DNA of 64,000 nucleotides. It comes from Solimonas terrae (GTDB lineage: Bacteria > Pseudomonadota > Gammaproteobacteria > Nevskiales > Nevskiaceae). The notes beneath the pieces were generated by a model, which worked only from the letters and a program-made list of their open reading frames with translations, was not told the DNA's origin and did not search any database. The DNA lies in NCBI RefSeq assembly GCF_011067135.1, contig NZ_JAAMOW010000004.1, positions 248,001 through 312,000 of the forward strand, given 5' to 3'. Made by a program: the position numbers and the translations under genes. Every line of letters starts with the position of its first letter. The first letter of the stretch is position 1. Of the stretch, positions 35,806 through 44,527 are shown one piece after another.

Positions 35806-36084
35806 TCACAGGCCTGCGAAATAAGCGCCGAGCAGGAAGGCGAACAGCAGGATCAGCCAGGCATTCAGGGTGCGCTGGAGCCACGCCGGCGCGTGGCGGA
35901 CTTCCATGAAATAGCGGATCACGAACTGCGCTTTTACCGCCGCAATCAGCAGCACGCCGGTCGTGACGAGGGCGCTCATCTGTGCGCTGCCGCCGACATC
36001 GCGGCTGAGCGCCCAGGAAACGACCGTGCTGAACGACAGGAACGCCCAGACGATGGTCAGGGGGTTTCGCAGATACGCGGTCAT
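35806..36084 (-). CDS. Cytochrome c oxidase subunit IV-like small membrane protein
   Basis: Membrane protein of 92 aa with three predicted helices. The pattern RNPLTIVWAFLSFSTVVSW, then KAQFVIRYFMEVRHAP and a final helix LNAWLILLFAFLLGAYF matches prokaryotic oxidase subunit IV (COX4_pro/NorF-like). KAxFVxxYFMEL is the family core. It lies three bases after the subunit III gene. The genes for catalytic subunits I and II are not nearby. Last gene of the TonB-receptor operon. Confidence 0.85.
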   Translation of the reverse strand: MTAYLRNPLTIVWAFLSFSTVVSWALSRDVGGSAQMSALVTTGVLLIAAVKAQFVIRYFMEVRHAPAWLQRTLNAWLILLFAFLLGAYFAGL

Positions 36085-36087
36085 GCG

Positions 36088-36699
36088 CTACCTCATCAGA
36101 TAGAACAGCGCGAACAGCACCAGCCACAGCAGATCGACCATGTGCCAGTAGGTGGCGCCGGCTTCGATGAACTTCATGTCGGGGGCTTTCGATATCCGCA
36201 GATCGCGGATCACGAAGCACATGATCACCAGGCCAAGCATCACGTGACAGAGATGCAGGCCGGCCATCACGTAATAGAACATGAAGAACAGATTGTGTCC
36301 CGGCGTCAGTCCGGCGCCGAGTTCGGGCAGCCACTCGACCAATTTCAGGATCGGGAAGAGCGCGCCGGTCGCGGCCGCGAAGACGAACAGCCGCATCGCG
36401 TCGCGCGCCTTGCCGAGGCGCGCGGTCTGGGTGCCGAGCGCGACGAACAGCGAACTGGTGAGCAGGACCACGGTGTTGATCGCGCCGATGCCCTGATTCA
36501 GATGCTGTTCGCTGCTCAGGAACAGTGCGTGCTGCTGCTGTCGATAGACCACGTAGAGGACAAAGTAGATGGCGAAAATGAACAGGTCGCCGATCACGAA
36601 GAACCACATGCTCGGCTCACCGGGTACGTGCCGGGACCTTGTCACCACCGTCGTGCGCGTGTCGCGATCGACCACGGCGCTGGCGTCGGCCACGGTCAC
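36088..36699 (-). CDS. Heme-copper oxidase subunit III-like protein (NorE-like)
   Basis: Membrane protein of 203 aa with five predicted helices, the short NorE/subunit-III form. Conserved elements are GEPSMWFFVIGDLFIFAIYF near the start, GHNLFFMFYYVMAGLHLCHVMLG in the middle and ATYWHMVDLLWLVLFALFYLM at the end. The GTG start at 36699 overlaps the stop of the preceding gene (GTGA), so translation is coupled. Subunit III normally binds subunit I; here it has no subunit I partner in the window and is joined to two unfamiliar membrane proteins and a TonB receptor. Confidence 0.9.
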   Translation of the reverse strand: MTVADASAVVDRDTRTTVVTRSRHVPGEPSMWFFVIGDLFIFAIYFVLYVVYRQQQHALFLSSEQHLNQGIGAINTVVLLTSSLFVALGTQTARLGKARDAMRLFVFAAATGALFPILKLVEWLPELGAGLTPGHNLFFMFYYVMAGLHLCHVMLGLVIMCFVIRDLRISKAPDMKFIEAGATYWHMVDLLWLVLFALFYLMR

Positions 36700-37493
36700 G
36701 CGCCGGCTCCCGCCGGGGCACGACCCGGCTTGCGTGCCACTGCGTTGTCCAGCTCGTCTTCGGGCTGATCCCGGATCGCCTTGTAGATGCAGACGTAGAC
36801 GATGAACTGCCAGGGCACGTAGATCAGCATCGCCAGCCAGAATGTCATCAGCCCGTTCCAGCCGAACGCGCCCGACTTGTCGATCCAGACCGGCGCGGCG
36901 ACCAGTTCGGTGACGAATTGCCAGACCGTGTAGTAACCCAGCCACTTCGGCAGGATGTTGTTGTGGTCGAGCAGGATCGCGAGGCCGAACGCCATCCACA
37001 TCGCGCAGAAACAGCCCAGCGAGCCGATGAACGCCAGATAGCCGAAGTCGTAGAGCATCTGCAGTACGGCTGGCTCGTAACCCGAGCGGAAGGCGCCGAG
37101 ACCGAAGCAGAACAGCGGGAACAGCATGCCGACGATGGCGCCGGCGATCGAGCCGATCATCAGGGTCACGCGAAACGCCGGGTTCACCGACATGCGCTTC
37201 ATCTGTGTCAGATAGACCGCGTTCGAGACCGGCGCCAGACCGTAGGCGAGCGTGAGGATTGCGCAGGCGAGCAGCAGATTGTGCGACTGCATGAACGCGA
37301 CGACATCCGGCAACGGACTGCTCGGCGAGCGCGGTGGCATCATCCAGCTCAGCGGCACGAAGACAATGCCGAACAGATTGTAGAAGAACGGTACGCTCCA
37401 GTAGCAGATCCACTGATCGAGCTTCTTGCTTTTGCGCCACGGGATCTTTTGCGCAGCTGCGGCGGGCAGGGTCGATGCGGTCGTCGTGTTCAC
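36696..37493 (-). CDS. Polytopic membrane protein of unknown function (paralogue B)
   Basis: Protein of 265 aa with about six or seven hydrophobic helices. I recognise no named family. It is clearly related to the product of the preceding gene: shared marks in the same order are P-D/E-V-x-A-F, a Q-M-x-R-I/M turn, L-x-D-M/F-x-W/Y-L-x-F, a P-K/R-W-x-x-x-F/Y turn and K-S/T-G-x-x-x-W-N-G. It has a longer cytoplasmic N-terminus and a charged C-terminal tail ending GRAPAGAGA. Its ATG overlaps the upstream stop (ATGA) and its stop overlaps the subunit III start (GTGA), so three proteins are made in coupled fashion. Confidence 0.85.
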   Translation of the reverse strand: MNTTTASTLPAAAAQKIPWRKSKKLDQWICYWSVPFFYNLFGIVFVPLSWMMPPRSPSSPLPDVVAFMQSHNLLLACAILTLAYGLAPVSNAVYLTQMKRMSVNPAFRVTLMIGSIAGAIVGMLFPLFCFGLGAFRSGYEPAVLQMLYDFGYLAFIGSLGCFCAMWMAFGLAILLDHNNILPKWLGYYTVWQFVTELVAAPVWIDKSGAFGWNGLMTFWLAMLIYVPWQFIVYVCIYKAIRDQPEDELDNAVARKPGRAPAGAGA

Positions 37494-38194
37494 GCGATCA
37501 TCTCCGCGTTGTCACGTTGATTGCCGACGACGCGCAGCAGTACCAGGAACATCACCGCGACGTAGACCGAGAACGTGGCCAGGCGCAAGCTGAAAGACAG
37601 GCTGCCGTTCCACGCCAGCGGTCCGGTCTTGTACAGCAGCGAGAATGCGCCCGGGATCATCAATACGGCGGTCGCGACGTTGAAATGCGCGACCCAGCGT
37701 GGAAACACCGGTTCGGTGCGGCTGTCGAGATAGACGCACAAGGCAAGGCAGAGGTTCTGCACGACGATGGCCCCGACCGGCGCCGTGAACAGAAACCACG
37801 CCATGTCGTTGAGCAGGCTGATCAGCTGCGGATCGCGATCAGGGCGAAAGGCGGCAACGCCCCAGCAATAGTCGGCGAGGATGAACGACGTCGTGCCGAT
37901 GCCGATGCAGATGATGTACGCGTAGGTGAAGACCGCGCTGGAGTTGCCGATGCGCGACATCTGCGTCGCCGTCACCGCGAACAGTGGTGCCAGCGAGGCG
38001 CCGATCAGATTGCCGAGAATGACGACGCCCAGTATTCCCGAGACATTGGCACGAAAGAAGGCGGCAACTTCTTGCGGACTCAGTGTCGGCGACATCTGCG
38101 GCGAGAACACCGGAAACATGAACCAGGCCAGCACGAACAGCGCGCCGGCGAATGGCGTGATCCACAGCAGGATGCGTTGGCCGCGGGTGTTCAT
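37490..38194 (-). CDS. Polytopic membrane protein of unknown function (paralogue A)
   Basis: Protein of 234 aa with about seven hydrophobic helices. The segment FSPQMSPTLSPQEVAAFFRAN follows helix 1, TATQMSRIGN marks a loop, and FPRWVAHFN and KTGPLAWNGSLSF are the other landmarks. It is paralogous to the next gene downstream. No cofactor-binding histidine pattern like that of oxidase subunit I is evident; few His residues are present. It follows the TonB receptor gene by 75 bases and overlaps the next gene (ATGA). Function unknown; association with oxidase subunits III and IV suggests a membrane complex. Confidence 0.85.
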   Translation of the reverse strand: MNTRGQRILLWITPFAGALFVLAWFMFPVFSPQMSPTLSPQEVAAFFRANVSGILGVVILGNLIGASLAPLFAVTATQMSRIGNSSAVFTYAYIICIGIGTTSFILADYCWGVAAFRPDRDPQLISLLNDMAWFLFTAPVGAIVVQNLCLALCVYLDSRTEPVFPRWVAHFNVATAVLMIPGAFSLLYKTGPLAWNGSLSFSLRLATFSVYVAVMFLVLLRVVGNQRDNAEMIA

Positions 38195-38269
38195 TGCATG
38201 CTCTCGTTCATGGTTTCAGCCGCGGCCACTTCGGCCGGCGGCAGCCTTCGGACATGGATTCGTGTTGTC

Positions 38270-40837
38270 TCAATTGCCCCAGCGATAGCTGAGATTGGCG
38301 CCAACAATGCGAGGCTCCGAATAGATCGCGGAGTCGAAGTACGTCAGATGCCACTGGTTGCTGTTCGAGATCCGGTATTCCTTGTTGGCGAGATTGGTTC
38401 CGTACAGCTGCAGATCGAACTGCGAGTTCATGATGTGGCGCCAGCTGATGCTCGCGTTGAGCAGCCCGGCCGCGGGCAGTTCGGCACCCGGCTCGTCGCC
38501 AGGCAAGGTGGTCTGCGCCGAGTAGTGCGAGTCGGTCCAGGCGTAGGTCACGGACGGCTCGATGTCGCCGTACGCGGGATCGAACGGCAGCAGATAACGG
38601 GCCGACAGGCTGTACTGATGGCGCGGCGCATCGTAGGGAATGCAGCTCAGCTCCAGCACGTCACCGCTTTGCCGCTGCTGGCCGCTGCAGTCCAGCTGCT
38701 GCGTGGCGCCGGCGTAGAGCAGATCGAACTTCTGGTATTCGCCGCGGGTGTAGCCGTAGCTGCCGACGAAGGTGAAGCCGGTGAACGGTTCGATCGTCGC
38801 GTCCATTTCGAAACCGGCGACCCAGGCCTTGCCGACGTTGAAGATGGCTTCGCCGAGCTGCGGGACCGGGCTCAAGGAGTGCGGCGGCACGTAGGCGTCG
38901 GAACCGGCCTTCTGCAGGTTCTTGTAGTCCGTGTAGTAGACCGCCGAGTTGATGCGGGCCGGAATGCCGGCGATCTCGAAGTCGGTTTTCTCGCCGAGCT
39001 CGTAGTTGGTCACGTATTCCGGCTTGTAGGTGTAATGGTCGGGATTGACCACGACCACCGAGATGCCCCCGGACTTGTAGCCGCGGCTGACCTTGCCGTA
39101 CAGCAGCGTCGTGCCGAGCTTGTAGTCCAGCCCCGCCGTGTAGGTCAGCGCCGAGGCTTTGGCTTCGGCGTCGTGCGACGCATCGACCAGCGGCACGAGG
39201 CCGGCCGCGACTTGCCGGATCGATGCCGTGCCGTCGGTGTCGTCCCAGGTATAGCGGACACCGGCAGTCAGGCTCAGGCCCGACAGGGCATCGAACAGTG
39301 CGCCGAGATCATAGGTGCCCTGGGCGAACGGAGCGATCGAGCGCTTCGTCAAATCGTACTTCTGCACGACGTTGACGAAGAACAGCGAGGTGCCATCGAT
39401 CTGGCCCTTCGAGTCGGTGTGCTCGTAATAGCCGCCGACCACGTACTTGAGCGCATCGTTCAGCGCCTTGCCCTGCAACTGCAACTCTTCGGTGACGGTG
39501 TCGAGATTGGCTTCGTCGTTGTCGCGCGGATTGATGAAGTCGTTGAATGCGGCGCGCGAACCGTCGAGGTCCCAGCGATACTGATGCGTGAAGGACGAAT
39601 AGCTGGCGATGTTGCGCAGCTTCAGATCTTCATCGAGGTCGTAGCTGAACTGATCGACGACTGCGCCGGTGTTCAGATTGTCCGTCGGATCGGCACTGAG
39701 CTGGACCTTGCGGTTGCCGCGCGCCGCCTGCTCGTCGAGGATGTCCTGTCCGCAGTTGGTCGACGGCCCGAACAGATTCACGACCAGGCAGCCGAGATTG
39801 GCGACCTGCGTCAGGTCCAGGCCGGGAATCTGCGAAAGCGCGCCGAGCCCGACCGTCGCCGGAATGGCCTGATTGATTCCCTCCCGGTTGACCTGCTTGA
39901 TGACCGTCGCCGTGCCGTTGTCGCTGCTGTTGGTGTAGTACCCCATGAAGTAGTTTTCGACGCTGTCGGTCGGCCGCCAGGTCAGCGCGCCACGCCCGGT
40001 CCAGTAGTGCTTGCTGTCGTAGTCCTTGCCGCTCACGACGTCCCTGGTGAAGCCATCGCGCTGCACGAACTGCCCCGCGAAGCGCGACATCAGCGTGTCG
40101 CCGATCAACGGAATGTTGACCATGCCCTCGTAGCTCTGGCCGGCGTAGCTCGAGGCGCCCGCCTGCAGCGACGCGGAGAATTCGGGTTCGGGCTTGTGGG
40201 GTTCCAGCAGCATCGCGCCGCCCGTGGTGTTGCGACCGAACAGCGTGCCCTGCGATCCCTTGAGGATCTGCAGATTGGAGAGATCGAGGAACTTGCCGGG
40301 ACCGCCCTGGTTGTTGGCGACCGGGTCCGACGGCAGCGGCACTTCCGCCATGTAGATCACCACGCCGGGGCTGGCGCCGTACTGCGCGCCCTGGCCGCGG
40401 ATGGTCGGCGATTCGGTGTTGCGCATCTGGCTGCTGGAACTGATCACCAGCGATGGCACACGGCCCTGCAGATCCTGCGGCGTGTTGATCTGCTCGCGCT
40501 GCAGATCGTCGGCGTTCATCGTCGAAATGGCGACCGGCACGTCCTGCAGGTTTTCCGCGGTGCGCCGCGCGGTGACGATGACTTCCGCGATCCCGCTTGC
40601 CGGCGCGGCTTGCGGAGCGGCGACCGGCGCAGGTGGTGCCGCCGGTAGCGGGATGCTGCTGTAGACATCGGTCGTCGCTTCCGGACCGGACGCCGCGGAC
40701 GGCGCGACCTGTGTCGCCTCATCGCCAGGCGAGGCGGTCTGCTGTGCCGCAGCCGGCAAGGCCAGCAGCAAGGCCGGACACAGTGCCAGCGACGCTGCGC
40801 CTCGGCGGGAAAATCGCTTCAAGGCATCTTGCTTCAC
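38270..40837 (-). CDS. TonB-dependent outer-membrane receptor
   Basis: Outer-membrane transporter of 855 aa. A signal peptide (SLALCPALLLALPAAAQ) precedes a Pro/Ala-rich linker. The plug domain starts EVIVTARRTAENLQDVPVAI and includes NTPQDLQGRVPSLVISSSS and LQILKGSQGTLFGRNTTGGA. The barrel ends RIVGANLSYRWGN, lacking a terminal Phe. The start is GTG 40837 with GGAGG five bases upstream; an overlapping ATG is out of frame. The plug type is common in sphingomonad-like receptors for organic substrates rather than classic siderophore receptors. It heads the operon that continues into the paralogous membrane proteins and oxidase subunits III/IV. Confidence 0.94.
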   Translation of the reverse strand: MKQDALKRFSRRGAASLALCPALLLALPAAAQQTASPGDEATQVAPSAASGPEATTDVYSSIPLPAAPPAPVAAPQAAPASGIAEVIVTARRTAENLQDVPVAISTMNADDLQREQINTPQDLQGRVPSLVISSSSQMRNTESPTIRGQGAQYGASPGVVIYMAEVPLPSDPVANNQGGPGKFLDLSNLQILKGSQGTLFGRNTTGGAMLLEPHKPEPEFSASLQAGASSYAGQSYEGMVNIPLIGDTLMSRFAGQFVQRDGFTRDVVSGKDYDSKHYWTGRGALTWRPTDSVENYFMGYYTNSSDNGTATVIKQVNREGINQAIPATVGLGALSQIPGLDLTQVANLGCLVVNLFGPSTNCGQDILDEQAARGNRKVQLSADPTDNLNTGAVVDQFSYDLDEDLKLRNIASYSSFTHQYRWDLDGSRAAFNDFINPRDNDEANLDTVTEELQLQGKALNDALKYVVGGYYEHTDSKGQIDGTSLFFVNVVQKYDLTKRSIAPFAQGTYDLGALFDALSGLSLTAGVRYTWDDTDGTASIRQVAAGLVPLVDASHDAEAKASALTYTAGLDYKLGTTLLYGKVSRGYKSGGISVVVVNPDHYTYKPEYVTNYELGEKTDFEIAGIPARINSAVYYTDYKNLQKAGSDAYVPPHSLSPVPQLGEAIFNVGKAWVAGFEMDATIEPFTGFTFVGSYGYTRGEYQKFDLLYAGATQQLDCSGQQRQSGDVLELSCIPYDAPRHQYSLSARYLLPFDPAYGDIEPSVTYAWTDSHYSAQTTLPGDEPGAELPAAGLLNASISWRHIMNSQFDLQLYGTNLANKEYRISNSNQWHLTYFDSAIYSEPRIVGANLSYRWGN

Positions 40838-41010
40838 ACATTCCTCCCCTGCGACGCATGCGGTCCATGCCGAGCGTTCGTCTGTCGGCCACACGGTATG
40901 CAGGCGCGACGACCGGGTCTAGGCTGGTTTCCGGACCGGACATTGAAATCGGGCCAAAGCGCGCGGCTGGCTGCAGTCGAAGCCGCCGTCGGTGACGCCC
41001 TTGCCGTGGC

Positions 41011-41925
41011 TCAGGCGCGAGCGGGCCGATCGTCCGGCTTGAAGCCCGCCGCGTAGAACGAGCGGTGGGCGAGCAGCGATTGCTGGTACTCGCCGGGCGT
41101 CATGCCGACCGAGCGCCGGAACGCCGCGCAGAAATTGGACGAGGAAGAAAAGCCCAGCGCGCCGGCAATTGCGCCGACGCTTTCATCGGCGGCGAGCATG
41201 CGCTTGGCGTGGGTGATCTGGCGATCGACCACGAAGGCGCCGACCGAGCAGCCGCGCGTGCTGCGAAAGCTGCGCGTCAGCTGGCGCACGGAGATGCAGC
41301 AGAGTTCGGCCAGTTCATGCAGGCTCGGACTGCTGCGAATCTCGTACAGCCGTTCCTCGATGCGCCGCAGCTGCCAGGCTGCCAGGCCGCCGCGAATCTG
41401 GCGTTCCGGCAGCGCGGCGCCGTAGCGCAGCAGATCGACGCCCAGCTGCGCGGCGATCGACTCGACGAGAATCTGGCTGGCGAAACCCGGGTGCCGAGCC
41501 TCGTCGGCCAGGCGCAGCATCAGGTAGCGGACATTCGCGTCGCGGACGTCGAGGCCGAGGATCAGGAAGCGGTCGGTGAATTCCGGCAGGCGGTCGAACA
41601 GCGCCATCACCGGCGCCACTTCGAGCATGCAGACCAGCGATTTCAGGGTGCGGTCTTCGTCGGCGCGGGCTGCCATGTCGAGGGTCGGCGGCACCACGAA
41701 CAATTCACCGATGCGCTCGAAGTGCTCGGTGGTCCAGTAGTCGACAAAGCTGGCGCGGGCGCTGCGGTGTCTCGTGTTCAGACACAGTTCGACGCGGATC
41801 TTGTCGTCGAGATGGACGACGCTGGTCGGCGGCTCGTCGAAGCGGTACTCGATGAGCTGCACCTGCGCGCTGGGCGCAGCGAGTTCTGCTTCGACATGGA
41901 TCGATGCGCGTGCGCGGCTAGTCAT
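41011..41925 (-). CDS. AraC-family regulator
   Basis: Regulator of 304 aa. The C-terminal HTH pair is recognisable (LHELAELCCISVRQLTRSFR, ESVGAIAGALGFSSSSNFCAAFRRSVGMTPGEYQ). The N-terminal sensor domain does not resemble the OruR/ArgR-like domain of the other three AraC regulators in this window. It sits 173 bases upstream of the TonB receptor gene on the same strand and diverges from the POT transporter gene, so it could control either or both. Confidence 0.92.
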   Translation of the reverse strand: MTSRARASIHVEAELAAPSAQVQLIEYRFDEPPTSVVHLDDKIRVELCLNTRHRSARASFVDYWTTEHFERIGELFVVPPTLDMAARADEDRTLKSLVCMLEVAPVMALFDRLPEFTDRFLILGLDVRDANVRYLMLRLADEARHPGFASQILVESIAAQLGVDLLRYGAALPERQIRGGLAAWQLRRIEERLYEIRSSPSLHELAELCCISVRQLTRSFRSTRGCSVGAFVVDRQITHAKRMLAADESVGAIAGALGFSSSSNFCAAFRRSVGMTPGEYQQSLLAHRSFYAAGFKPDDRPARA

Positions 41926-42135
41926 CGTTGTCGGTCAATCGCCAGCCCGTCCCGGACCCGAGTGCGGTCGATTATGCGCCGGCGGCTCGTCGAAGCGAAC
42001 CGCGCAGGGGCCACGATCGGCTGCGAACCCGTGACATGACGCGGACCCGCGCTCGGGTATCCTTGCCCATCACGCCCGCGCGCTCCGACGGTCCTTCGCC
42101 GCCGCCGCGCAGGCGCACGCCCAGGGAGATCGGCC

Positions 42136-43632
42136 TTGTCATCGACACCGCGCACGCGCAACAGGATTCCGGAAGGCACGGGCGCGCTGTTCTTCATCCA
42201 GATCTTCGCGACACTGGGATTTGCCGTGCTGTATTCGACGCTGGTCCTGTACACGACCCGGCACCTGAATTTTCCGATCAAGCAGGCAACCGCCGTGATG
42301 GGGGTGTTCGGCGCCTTCAATTACGGGCTGCATTTGTTCGGCGGTTATCTCGGCGGGCGCTTCCTCAGCAATCGCAATCTCTTCGTCGGCGGCATGGTCC
42401 TGCAGGTGATCGGCTGTGGTCTGATCGCGACCGGCAGCGCAACCGGTTTCTACTGGGGGCTGGCCCTGTTCCTGACCGGCAGCGGCTTGAACGTGACCTG
42501 CATCAACATGATGTTGACGCAGCGCTTCGCGCCCGAGGACAGCCGTCGCGAGGGTGCGTTCCTGTGGAACTACGCCGGCATGAATGTCGGCTTCTTCATC
42601 GGCTTCACGGTCGCCGGGCATTACCAGCTCACCGAGAACTACAGCAGTCTGTTCCTGTTCGCGACGCTCGGCAATTTCAGCGCGATCGTGCTGGCGGCAT
42701 TCAACTGGAAGTCGCTGGCGGATCGCAACACGACCCTGCTGGAAGCCACCGGCGCCGCGTTTCGCCGGCGCTTTGCCATCGGCCTCGCGATCCTGGTCCT
42801 GCTGGTGCCGATCGTCCGCAGCCTGCTGCAGTATCCGGACACGACCGAGACTCTGGTCAAGGCGATATGCGCCGTGGTCGCCGCGGCCCTGGTCTGGCTC
42901 ACCGTGACGCATCGCGATCGTCTCGAACGCCACAACATGTGGGCCTATCTGATTCTCACGCTCGGTTCACTGGTGTTCTGGGCGCTGTATCAAATGGCGC
43001 CGAGCGGTCTGCAGCTGTTCGCGGTCAACAACGTCGATCTGCAGGTCTGGGGCGTGACCGTGGCGCCGCAGTGGATTCAAAACATCAACACCGTCGTCAT
43101 CGTCGTCGGTGGCCCCTTGCTGGCCGCCTGGTTCGTCCGCCTGCGCGCGCGCGGCTGGAATCTCGACATTCCGGTGCAGTTCGCCGCGTCGCTGCTGCTG
43201 ATGGGGCTGGGCTTTCTCGCGCTGCCGGCCGGCATCCACTTTGCCGACGAGCAGGGCATCGTCGGCTTCGGCTGGTTGTTTGCCAGCTACATCTTCCAGA
43301 GCGTCGGCGAATTGCTGATCTCGCCGATCGGCTACGCGATGATCGGCAAGCTCGCGCCGCGCCAGTACCAGGGCATCATGATGGGAAGCTGGATGCTGGT
43401 GACCGGTCTGGCCTCGCTGTTCGCCGGAGACTTTTCCGGAATGATTCCGGAGCCCGCCGGCACCACCGCGCTGGCGACCGATCCGGTCTACGCCACCTTG
43501 TTCGCGCAACTCGGTGCCGGCAGTGTCGCCGTCGGCATCGCGCTGATCCTGCTGATTCCGTTCCTGCGCAAGCTGATCAAGGACCGCAACCCCGACGCCA
43601 ATGTGCCGGTCGCCGCTGCCGCGGCGCAGTAG
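42136..43632 (+). CDS. POT/PTR-family MFS transporter lacking the ExxER motif
   Basis: Transporter of 498 aa with 12-14 membrane helices. POT marks include GGYLGGRFLSNRN after TM2-3, NYAGMNVGFFIGF, LVFWALYQMAPSGLQLFAV in TM7, and SVGELLISPIGYAMIGKLAP in TM10. The TM1 ExxER(F)xYYG motif, needed for proton coupling in peptide transporters, is replaced by IQIFATLGFAVLYSTLVLY. Substrate and coupling may therefore differ from di/tripeptide symport. The start is TTG 42136 with AGGGAG upstream. It diverges from the AraC gene. Confidence 0.9.
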   Translation: MSSTPRTRNRIPEGTGALFFIQIFATLGFAVLYSTLVLYTTRHLNFPIKQATAVMGVFGAFNYGLHLFGGYLGGRFLSNRNLFVGGMVLQVIGCGLIATGSATGFYWGLALFLTGSGLNVTCINMMLTQRFAPEDSRREGAFLWNYAGMNVGFFIGFTVAGHYQLTENYSSLFLFATLGNFSAIVLAAFNWKSLADRNTTLLEATGAAFRRRFAIGLAILVLLVPIVRSLLQYPDTTETLVKAICAVVAAALVWLTVTHRDRLERHNMWAYLILTLGSLVFWALYQMAPSGLQLFAVNNVDLQVWGVTVAPQWIQNINTVVIVVGGPLLAAWFVRLRARGWNLDIPVQFAASLLLMGLGFLALPAGIHFADEQGIVGFGWLFASYIFQSVGELLISPIGYAMIGKLAPRQYQGIMMGSWMLVTGLASLFAGDFSGMIPEPAGTTALATDPVYATLFAQLGAGSVAVGIALILLIPFLRKLIKDRNPDANVPVAAAAAQ

Positions 43633-43816
43633 GCCTGTGCCCGCATCGCGATTCGAAGCCGCGACACGCGGCGCGACGAATCGCCTGGACCACCGCCAGC
43701 GGCTTTCGGGTTCATCGCGATGATGGGGCTCGACGCGAGCGCCTGCCGATCCTCGCGTCGGGCGCGGGCTGGTGGCTTGCTACGATGATCGACTCATCTC
43801 CCGGAGACGCCTGCCC

Positions 43817-44521
43817 ATGACTGCCGCCGAGCTGTCCGCATTCCCGATCACGGCCAAATGGCCGGCGCAGCACCCGGATCGCCTCCAGCTGTATTCGCTG
43901 CCGACGCCGAACGGCGTGAAGGTCTCGATCATGCTCGAGGAATGCGGCCTGCCGTACGAGGCGCACAAGGTCAGCTTCGAGGCCGACGATCAGCACTCGC
44001 CGGCGTTTCTGTCGCTCAATCCGAACAACAAGATTCCGGCGATCCTCGATCCGCACGGCCCGGATGGCGCGCCGCTGCCGCTGTTCGAGTCCGGTGCGAT
44101 CCTGATCTATCTCGCCGACAGGCACGGTCTGTTCATGCCTGCCCATGCGGCCGGCCGCTACGAAACCATCCAGTGGCTGATGTTCCAGATGGGCGGCATC
44201 GGCCCGATGTTCGGCCAGCTCGGCTTCTTCCACAAATTCGCCGGCAAGGACTACGAGGACAAGCGGCCACGCGATCGCTATGTCGCCGAAAGCCGGCGTC
44301 TGCTGCAGGTGCTCGATCAACGGCTGCAGGGACGCGCCTGGATCATGGGCGAGACGTACACCATCGCCGACATCGCGACGTTTCCCTGGGTACGCAATCT
44401 GATCGGCTTCTACGCTGCACGCGAGATCGTCGGCTTTTCCGACTTCCGCAACGTGCAGCGCGTCCTCGATGCCTTTCTCGCGCGCCCGGCGGTGCAACGC
44501 GGGCTGGCGATTCCGGCCTGA
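43817..44521 (+). CDS. Glutathione S-transferase (YfcG/YghU-like)
   Basis: GST of 234 aa. The thioredoxin-fold N-domain begins LQLYSLPTPNGVKVSIMLEE, with Thr-Pro-Asn at the active site as in Nu-class (YfcG/YghU) enzymes. NPNNKIPAI and LFESGAILIYLAD are the cis-Pro and glutathione gamma-Glu binding motifs. The helical C-domain includes IMGETYTIADIATFPW. Nu-class members often have disulfide reductase rather than conjugating activity. ATG 43817 gives the normal start. Confidence 0.94.
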   Translation: MTAAELSAFPITAKWPAQHPDRLQLYSLPTPNGVKVSIMLEECGLPYEAHKVSFEADDQHSPAFLSLNPNNKIPAILDPHGPDGAPLPLFESGAILIYLADRHGLFMPAHAAGRYETIQWLMFQMGGIGPMFGQLGFFHKFAGKDYEDKRPRDRYVAESRRLLQVLDQRLQGRAWIMGETYTIADIATFPWVRNLIGFYAAREIVGFSDFRNVQRVLDAFLARPAVQRGLAIPA

Positions 44522-44527
44522 TCCGGC

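Noticed and set aside
37334-40648. Open frame of about 1100 codons on the plus strand opposite the TonB receptor
   Set aside because: Antisense to a well-supported receptor, low-complexity composition, no ribosome site or domain.
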